19,423 nt of DNA from DATDPY01 sp964395765 (GTDB lineage Bacteria; Bacteroidota; Bacteroidia; Cytophagales; Cyclobacteriaceae), in assembly GCA_964395765.1 (NCBI GenBank), contig CAYNCU010000062.1, positions 1 through 19,423 of the forward strand, written 5' to 3'. Made by a program: the position numbers and the translations under genes. Under the pieces are notes generated by a model that saw only the letters and a program-made list of their open reading frames with translations, did not search any database and was not told where the DNA came from. Numbering within the stretch: position 1 is the stretch's first letter; every line of letters starts with the position of its first letter. Below are positions 15,382 through 19,423 of this stretch, piece after piece.

Positions 15382-15421
15382 ATTTCACTTTTTCAATAAA
15401 GGATTTCACTTATCCAATAAA
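15382..15421 (+). repeat. Two 19-bp imperfect direct repeats spaced 21 bp apart
   Basis: Copy 1 at 15382-15400 and copy 2 at 15403-15421 both read ATTTCACTT, four variable bases, then AATAAA; 17 of 19 positions agree. The 21-bp period is two helical turns, so a protein binding each copy would sit on one face of the DNA. Located about 140-180 bp upstream of the mraZ promoter. Confidence 0.5.
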
Positions 15422-15539
15422 ATATTCGCTAAAAATTGCGGAAAAATTCAATGATTTATTAAAATAATACAATAAATAACCGGTCTAAGTGTACAAAATG
15501 CCCTGAAAATTATAGGAATTTAAAAAAAAGTGATATTTT

Positions 15540-15569
15540 GTGGAGGAAAGTGGGGGAAAGTGGTTGAAA
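15540..15569 (+). promoter_or_regulatory. MraZ-operator-like triple repeat
   Basis: Three contiguous 10-bp units start with GTGG and end with GAAA: 15540-15549, 15550-15559 and 15560-15569. Equivalently, two AAAGTGG boxes separated by 3 bp are flanked by half-matching units. Known MraZ operators are short direct repeats of a TGGG or AAAGTG(T/G) core with 10-bp periodicity upstream of mraZ. The last unit overlaps the -33 box of the promoter, so binding of MraZ would block RNA polymerase, giving autorepression of the cluster. Confidence 0.8.
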
Positions 15570-15593
15570 TTGCTGTTTTCCTTTCTACTTTTG
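15563..15593 (+). promoter_or_regulatory. Bacteroidota-type promoter of the mraZ/dcw cluster
   Basis: The -7 element TACTTTTG at 15586-15593 matches TAnnTTTG exactly. GTTG at 15563-15566 is a three-of-four match to the -33 TTTG, with a 19-bp spacer as expected. Transcription would start near 15600, giving a leader of about 22 nt before the mraZ ATG. Confidence 0.75.
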
Positions 15594-15621
15594 TAATGGC
15601 TACAACAAGCATTTATTAAAC

Positions 15622-16074
15622 ATGACATTCTTTACCAGTGAATATGACTGCAAGCTGGATGCAAAAGGCAGACTGATTTTGCCTGCAAGAATAAAGGCAA
15701 ATCTGCCTTCAGATCAGGGAAATGAGCTGGTGATCGGTCTTGGTTTTGATCAATGTCTTGTGGTATACCCAATTGCCGAATTCAGGAAAATTTATTCAAA
15801 AATCGCAGGATTAAGTGATTTTAACCCGGAATACAGGAAACTTCAAAGGAATTTTTTCAGGGGCAATACAGTGGTTGAACTTGATAACAGTGGGCGATTT
15901 CTGATTCCCAGGAATATGCTTCAATATGCTGCGATTGAAAAAGAGGTAATTGTGATCGGCATGGGGAATAAAGTAGAGATATGGAATCCGGAACAGTACC
16001 GGTTACAATTGTATCATGACCAGGCTGAATTCTCTGAAAATGTTCAGAAATACCTGGACAGTAGTGAATCCTGA
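15622..16074 (+). CDS. mraZ: MraZ, transcriptional regulator of the division/cell-wall cluster
   Basis: A 150-residue protein with two SpoVT-AbrB-type swapped-hairpin halves. The first contains DAKGRLILPARIK (13-25) and the second DNSGRFLIPRNML (about 88-100); these D-x-x-G-R-x-x-I/L-P motifs define the family. MraZ forms ring oligomers that bind direct repeats in its own promoter and control the dcw genes. Matching repeats lie directly upstream. Its TGA overlaps the ATG of rsmH by one base, so the two are coupled. Length and position at the head of the cluster are standard. Confidence 0.96.
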   Translation: MTFFTSEYDCKLDAKGRLILPARIKANLPSDQGNELVIGLGFDQCLVVYPIAEFRKIYSKIAGLSDFNPEYRKLQRNFFRGNTVVELDNSGRFLIPRNMLQYAAIEKEVIVIGMGNKVEIWNPEQYRLQLYHDQAEFSENVQKYLDSSES

Positions 16075-16976
16075 TGGCCTACCACATTCCTATCCTGCTT
16101 GAAGCGTGTATTAACGGATTAAATATAAAAATCGGGGGAACCTACGTGGATGCCACTTTCGGAGGAGGTGGTCATACAAAGGCCCTATTGAAAAAGGTAG
16201 GGTCAGGGAAAGTGATCGGGATTGACCAGGATGAAGATGTTGAAAATGAGGCTGAAATTATCAAAAGTGAAGCTTTTACGTTCATCCCCGGAAATTTCAG
16301 GCACCTGAAGCGATACCTTAAAATGATGCAGATCAAAGGCGTGGAAGGCATTCTGGCAGATTTGGGAGTTTCATCGCATCAGTTAGACGAGGGTTTAAGA
16401 GGGTTTTCAACTCGTCTGGAGGGCCCCCTGGATATGAGGATGAACAGGAAAGGGAAGCTGACGGCGGACAGCGTATTAAATACCTATAATGAAAAAGATT
16501 TGGCACGGGTATTTCATCAATACGGGGAAATTAAAAATGCAAAATCTCTTGCTTCAGCTATTGTATCGGCAAGAATCAACAAGCCGCTTAAAACAACCGC
16601 GGATCTTTTATCGGTCATAAAAAAATTCGCGCCTTCAAAAGCAGAATTTAAATATTATGCCCGTGTATATCAGGCGATAAGAATTGAGGTAAATGACGAG
16701 TTGGGAGCGTTAATGGATTTTCTCAATCAATGCCCTGCCTTGCTTAACAAAAACGGCCGACTGGCGGTCATTTCCTATCATTCACTTGAAGACCGTATGG
16801 TAAAAAACCTGATCAATTATGGGAATATTGAAGGGAAAGCCCAAAAAGATATCTATGGAAATCTTAACAGGCCTTTGCAACCCATAAATAAAAAACCAAT
16901 TATTCCTTCCCCTGATGAGATCCAAAGAAATCCAAGGGCCAGGAGCGCTAAATTAAGAATAGCAGAAAGAAACTGA
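16074..16976 (+). CDS. rsmH: RsmH, 16S rRNA m4C1402 methyltransferase
   Basis: A 300-residue SAM-dependent methyltransferase, also called MraW. It N4-methylates C1402 of 16S rRNA (E. coli numbering) in the ribosomal decoding centre. The SAM-binding motif DATFGGGGHT is at residues 26-35. Other family blocks are ADLGVSSHQLD (95-105), EGPLDMRM (116-123), QAIRIEVNDEL (200-210), ISYHSLEDR (233-241) and the C-terminal NPRARSAKLR (286-295). Length is normal. Placed between mraZ and ftsL as in most bacteria. Confidence 0.96.
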   Translation: MAYHIPILLEACINGLNIKIGGTYVDATFGGGGHTKALLKKVGSGKVIGIDQDEDVENEAEIIKSEAFTFIPGNFRHLKRYLKMMQIKGVEGILADLGVSSHQLDEGLRGFSTRLEGPLDMRMNRKGKLTADSVLNTYNEKDLARVFHQYGEIKNAKSLASAIVSARINKPLKTTADLLSVIKKFAPSKAEFKYYARVYQAIRIEVNDELGALMDFLNQCPALLNKNGRLAVISYHSLEDRMVKNLINYGNIEGKAQKDIYGNLNRPLQPINKKPIIPSPDEIQRNPRARSAKLRIAERN

Positions 16977-16977
16977 T

Positions 16978-17352
16978 ATGTCAATGAATTCTTATAAAGT
17001 AAACAATACTTCAGCGGAACAGGGCAGCCTGTTTTCCTGGCTTCAGCACAAACTCAGTCTTTCGGGTGTATTTGATGAAGGCATTCCCGCCCGATTTATA
17101 CCGAAGATTCTTTTTGTAACCGTTTTGCTGGTCATTTATATCGGTAACAATCATTACTCGGAAAAAACCGCGAGAAAAATAGAACAACTGGAAACCCAGG
17201 TTGAGGAACTAAGGGCTGATTATACTTCCATGAAAGCCGATTACATGTATGCGAGTAAACAATCAGAGGTGGCTAAAAAAGTAAAAAAGCTGGGCCTTGA
17301 GGAAAATGAAACACCTCCCTATAAAATAGAAGTAGATAAAAGTGAATATTAG
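16978..17352 (+). CDS. ftsL: FtsL-like cell division protein
   Basis: A 124-residue bitopic membrane protein. The cytoplasmic N-terminus (1-41) is longer than in E. coli FtsL. A single helix spans about 42-57 (IPKILFVTVLLVIYIG) and a periplasmic coiled coil about 62-105 (KIEQLETQVEELRADY) ends in a short tail. Sequence similarity among FtsL proteins is low, so the call rests on topology and on its position between rsmH and ftsI. It would join FtsB and FtsQ in the complex that activates FtsWI. It starts 1 nt after the rsmH stop; an ATG two codons later is an alternative start. Confidence 0.85.
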   Translation: MSMNSYKVNNTSAEQGSLFSWLQHKLSLSGVFDEGIPARFIPKILFVTVLLVIYIGNNHYSEKTARKIEQLETQVEELRADYTSMKADYMYASKQSEVAKKVKKLGLEENETPPYKIEVDKSEY

Positions 17353-19423
17353 AAAATCCATATTATTAAGAGTTCGCATTGCTTTTCTGGCCTTCACCCT
17401 GTTCGGTCTAGCCGTAATCGGGAAGATTGTTTATTTACAGTTTTTTGAAGGGGACAAGTGGAAAGAATTAGCCGAAAAAATCGGGTTACAGTACCGGAAA
17501 GTGGATGCAACCCGTGGAAATATTTATTCCGATAACGGGAGTCTTCTTATCACTTCACTGCCTTTTTACAGGCTGGCATTCGATCCCACCATTGCCGATG
17601 ACGGAGTTTTTCACAGTCAGATCGATTCGCTCTGTTCTGACCTGGCCGGATTTTTTAAAGACAAACCGGCAAGGGATTACAAGAGAATGATTATGGATGC
17701 CAGGAAAGAAGGAAAAGAATATATCGTCCTGAACCGTGAAGAAATTAAATACCAGGATAAAAAAAACATGGAGGACTGGCCGTTATTCAGATATGGCCGG
17801 ATGGAAGGCGGCGTCATTTTTGAAAAGATCGACAAGCGTTTTTATCCTTTTTCAGACCTGGGGTACCGGACATTGGGCTATGTGAACGAATCCAATGAAG
17901 GGGCTGGCCTGGAATATAGTTTCAATTCTTATCTCGCCGGGAAAGACGGCGCAGCCTTATTTCAGAAAGTGGCCGGGGGAAGGTGGCGTCCGGTTTATGA
18001 TGGGTCCGAAATCAAACCTGAAGATGGCTATGATATCCAGACCACTGTAGATGTAAACCTTCAGGATGTTGCGCAATCGGCGCTCACCAAAGCACTGAAG
18101 GAGCATGAAGCGGATTACGGCTGTGCCATTGTCATGGAAGTGCATACAGGCTATATTAAAGCTATTACCAATCTCAGCCGGACCGACAACGGGCAATATG
18201 CAGAACTTTATAATTATGCAGTCGGCCGCCAGGGTCTCACCGATCCGGGTTCCACTTTTAAATTAGCTTCTGTAATCGCCCTCTTTGAAAACACCGACCT
18301 CAAGGTAACGGATACAGTCGACACGGGTGACGGGAAATACCAATATTTCGATCAGATCATGGCGGATCATGTGCCTGGAGGTTTCGGCAAGATCACGGTA
18401 AAGGAAGCCTTCACCAAGTCGTCGAATATTGGCATTTCAAAATTGGTTTATGCTCACTTCGGCCAGAACCCTGAAAAATTTATAAAATTCATCAAAGGCA
18501 TGGGGTTGGGCAGTCCCGTTGGTTTCCAGATGAAGGGAGAAGGTATTCCGTATATCAAGGATACCAGCGATCGTACATGGAGCAAGGTAAGTTTACCATG
18601 GATGTCAATCGGTTACGAGCTCACGATGACGCCCATGCATACCCTCACCTTTTATAATGCAGTGGCTAATGACGGCGTTATGATGCAACCCATTATTGTA
18701 AAGGATATCCTCAACAGGGGTCAGGTGGTAAAAGAATTTGACCCGAATGTGCTCAATAATAGAATTTGTTCTAAAAGAACGATCCGGATTGTGAAAGATC
18801 TGCTGCGGTCCGTAGTAACAGAGGGCACTGCCTCCAACATTCGGGACAGTTATTATCCTATCGCCGGTAAAACCGGTACGGCCCAGAAATTGGTAGACGG
18901 TCATTACGTAAAGCACTATTACACTTCCTTCGTAGGTTATTTCCCCGCTGATAACCCGATGTACAGTTGTATCGTCGTGATTGACAATCCCAAAGGTTAT
19001 GATCAATATGGAAGGGATGTTGCCGCCCCGGTTTTCAAGGAAATTGCAGATAAAATATACGCCCAGGACCTCGCCTTACACGCGCCGATGAAAGATAATA
19101 TCACGGCCGATGCCGGGATCTTCCCTGTCATCCGGGCCGGGAATAAAAGAGACCTGAGCCTGATATGCAATGATCTTGGTATTTCGAATCATGATATGAC
19201 AGAAGACGACTGGGTACATACCTCCACGATTCCTAATGGAATTGATTGGGTAGGCAATGTATACAAACCTGGCCTTATACCCAATGTGGTAGGAATGACA
19301 TTACGGGATGCATTGTACCTGTTGGAAAACGAAGGGATCAGGGTCAATTATTCCGGGTATGGAAGGGTAACCGCTCAATCCATTCGTCCCGGACTAAGGT
19401 CCGAGGATGGCTTAACCATTCAA
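17342..19423 (+). CDS. ftsI: FtsI/PBP3-type division transpeptidase with PASTA domain (3' end missing)
   Basis: 694 codons are open to the window edge, with no stop. An in-frame TAG at 17333-17335 leaves GTG at 17342 as the only sensible start; it overlaps the end of ftsL by 11 nt, and the next in-frame ATG would remove the membrane anchor. A single N-terminal helix spans about 13-32. The class B PBP N-terminal region begins with the conserved RGNIY at residue 58. The transpeptidase domain contains S304-T-F-K307 (nucleophile Ser304), S360-S-N362 and K510-T-G512. From about residue 645 a PASTA domain starts (PNVVGMTLRDALYLLENEG), usual for Bacteroidota FtsI. It crosslinks septal peptidoglycan with FtsW. 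Family length is around 700 residues, so only a few codons are probably missing. murE would be expected next. Confidence 0.93.
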   Translation, partial: MNIRKSILLRVRIAFLAFTLFGLAVIGKIVYLQFFEGDKWKELAEKIGLQYRKVDATRGNIYSDNGSLLITSLPFYRLAFDPTIADDGVFHSQIDSLCSDLAGFFKDKPARDYKRMIMDARKEGKEYIVLNREEIKYQDKKNMEDWPLFRYGRMEGGVIFEKIDKRFYPFSDLGYRTLGYVNESNEGAGLEYSFNSYLAGKDGAALFQKVAGGRWRPVYDGSEIKPEDGYDIQTTVDVNLQDVAQSALTKALKEHEADYGCAIVMEVHTGYIKAITNLSRTDNGQYAELYNYAVGRQGLTDPGSTFKLASVIALFENTDLKVTDTVDTGDGKYQYFDQIMADHVPGGFGKITVKEAFTKSSNIGISKLVYAHFGQNPEKFIKFIKGMGLGSPVGFQMKGEGIPYIKDTSDRTWSKVSLPWMSIGYELTMTPMHTLTFYNAVANDGVMMQPIIVKDILNRGQVVKEFDPNVLNNRICSKRTIRIVKDLLRSVVTEGTASNIRDSYYPIAGKTGTAQKLVDGHYVKHYYTSFVGYFPADNPMYSCIVVIDNPKGYDQYGRDVAAPVFKEIADKIYAQDLALHAPMKDNITADAGIFPVIRAGNKRDLSLICNDLGISNHDMTEDDWVHTSTIPNGIDWVGNVYKPGLIPNVVGMTLRDALYLLENEGIRVNYSGYGRVTAQSIRPGLRSEDGLTIQ

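Larger units (their letters stand above)
15237..15621. other. 385-bp divergent intergenic region between the DUF1761 gene and mraZ
   Basis: There is no credible coding sequence here. Its right end holds the mraZ promoter and operator-like repeats, and its middle a tandem pair of 19-bp repeats. The sequence from about 15237 to 15380 shows nothing I can name; it should contain the leftward promoter for the DUF1761 gene, where the best -7 match (TAAATTTC on the - strand) lacks a partner box. Confidence 0.7.

Noticed and set aside
15382..15421. Possible CRISPR-like array from the two 19-bp repeats.
   Set aside because: There are only two copies with a 2-bp gap and no spacers or cas genes.
18605..19006. 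A 133-codon open frame on the - strand inside ftsI.
   Set aside because: It overlaps the SxN-to-KTG part of the transpeptidase domain, which is clearly coding on the + strand.
1..19423. Transposase, integrase, phage, tRNA or rRNA sequences.
   Set aside because: I looked for typical motifs and found none; gene content and strand runs look like ordinary chromosome with one utilisation locus end.

Overview
The window looks like a chromosomal segment from a member of the Bacteroidota, most likely an anaerobic or fermentative polysaccharide degrader. The evidence is the C-terminus of a SusD/RagB-type protein, numerous short-signal lipoproteins, starts without clear Shine-Dalgarno sequences, a promoter matching the Bacteroidota -33/-7 pattern, an 800-residue FtsX-type permease, a DUF4954-type protein, and the order mraZ-rsmH-ftsL-ftsI with a PASTA-tailed transpeptidase. 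I cannot assign a genus.

Region 1 (1-3513, + strand) is the 3' end of a polysaccharide utilisation locus. It holds the last 48 codons of a SusD-like glycan-binding protein, a lipoprotein with one Ig-like and one LamG/concanavalin-like domain, and a lipoprotein with two Ig-like domains and a GH144/'glycoamylase' catalytic domain. GH144 points to beta-1,2-glucan as the substrate. The three Ig-like modules in the two lipoproteins resemble one another. A strong hairpin lies between the two lipoprotein genes.

Region 2 (3550-5447, - strand) is a two-gene unit: an SH3-NlpC/P60 lipoprotein (cell-wall peptide hydrolase) whose stop codon overlaps the start of a short-chain dehydrogenase (TAATG). A hairpin with a T-tract on the - strand ends it, back to back with region 1.

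Region 3 (5563-9969, - strand) is a probable operon read in the order acyl carrier protein, ADP-forming acyl-CoA synthetase (fused alpha-beta), and a DUF4954-type left-handed beta-helix protein. A carrier, an acyl-activating enzyme and a fold shared with LpxA/LpxD-type acyltransferases together suggest an acyl-transfer module of unknown product. This is the best candidate for something undescribed. A 26-bp inverted repeat lies upstream of the carrier gene.

Region 4 (10193-15236, - strand) holds genes with little obvious common purpose: an orphan FtsX/MacB-type permease, a thioredoxin-fold lipoprotein with a duplicated N-terminal beta-rich module, an unknown lipoprotein with a GTG start, and a four-helix DUF1761-like membrane protein.

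Region 5 (15237-19423, + strand) is the start of the division and cell-wall (dcw) cluster. A 385-bp divergent intergenic region carries a clear Bacteroidota promoter overlapped by three 10-bp repeats that look like the MraZ operator. mraZ, rsmH, an ftsL-like gene and ftsI follow with 1-nt and 11-nt overlaps or a 1-nt gap; ftsI runs off the window end.
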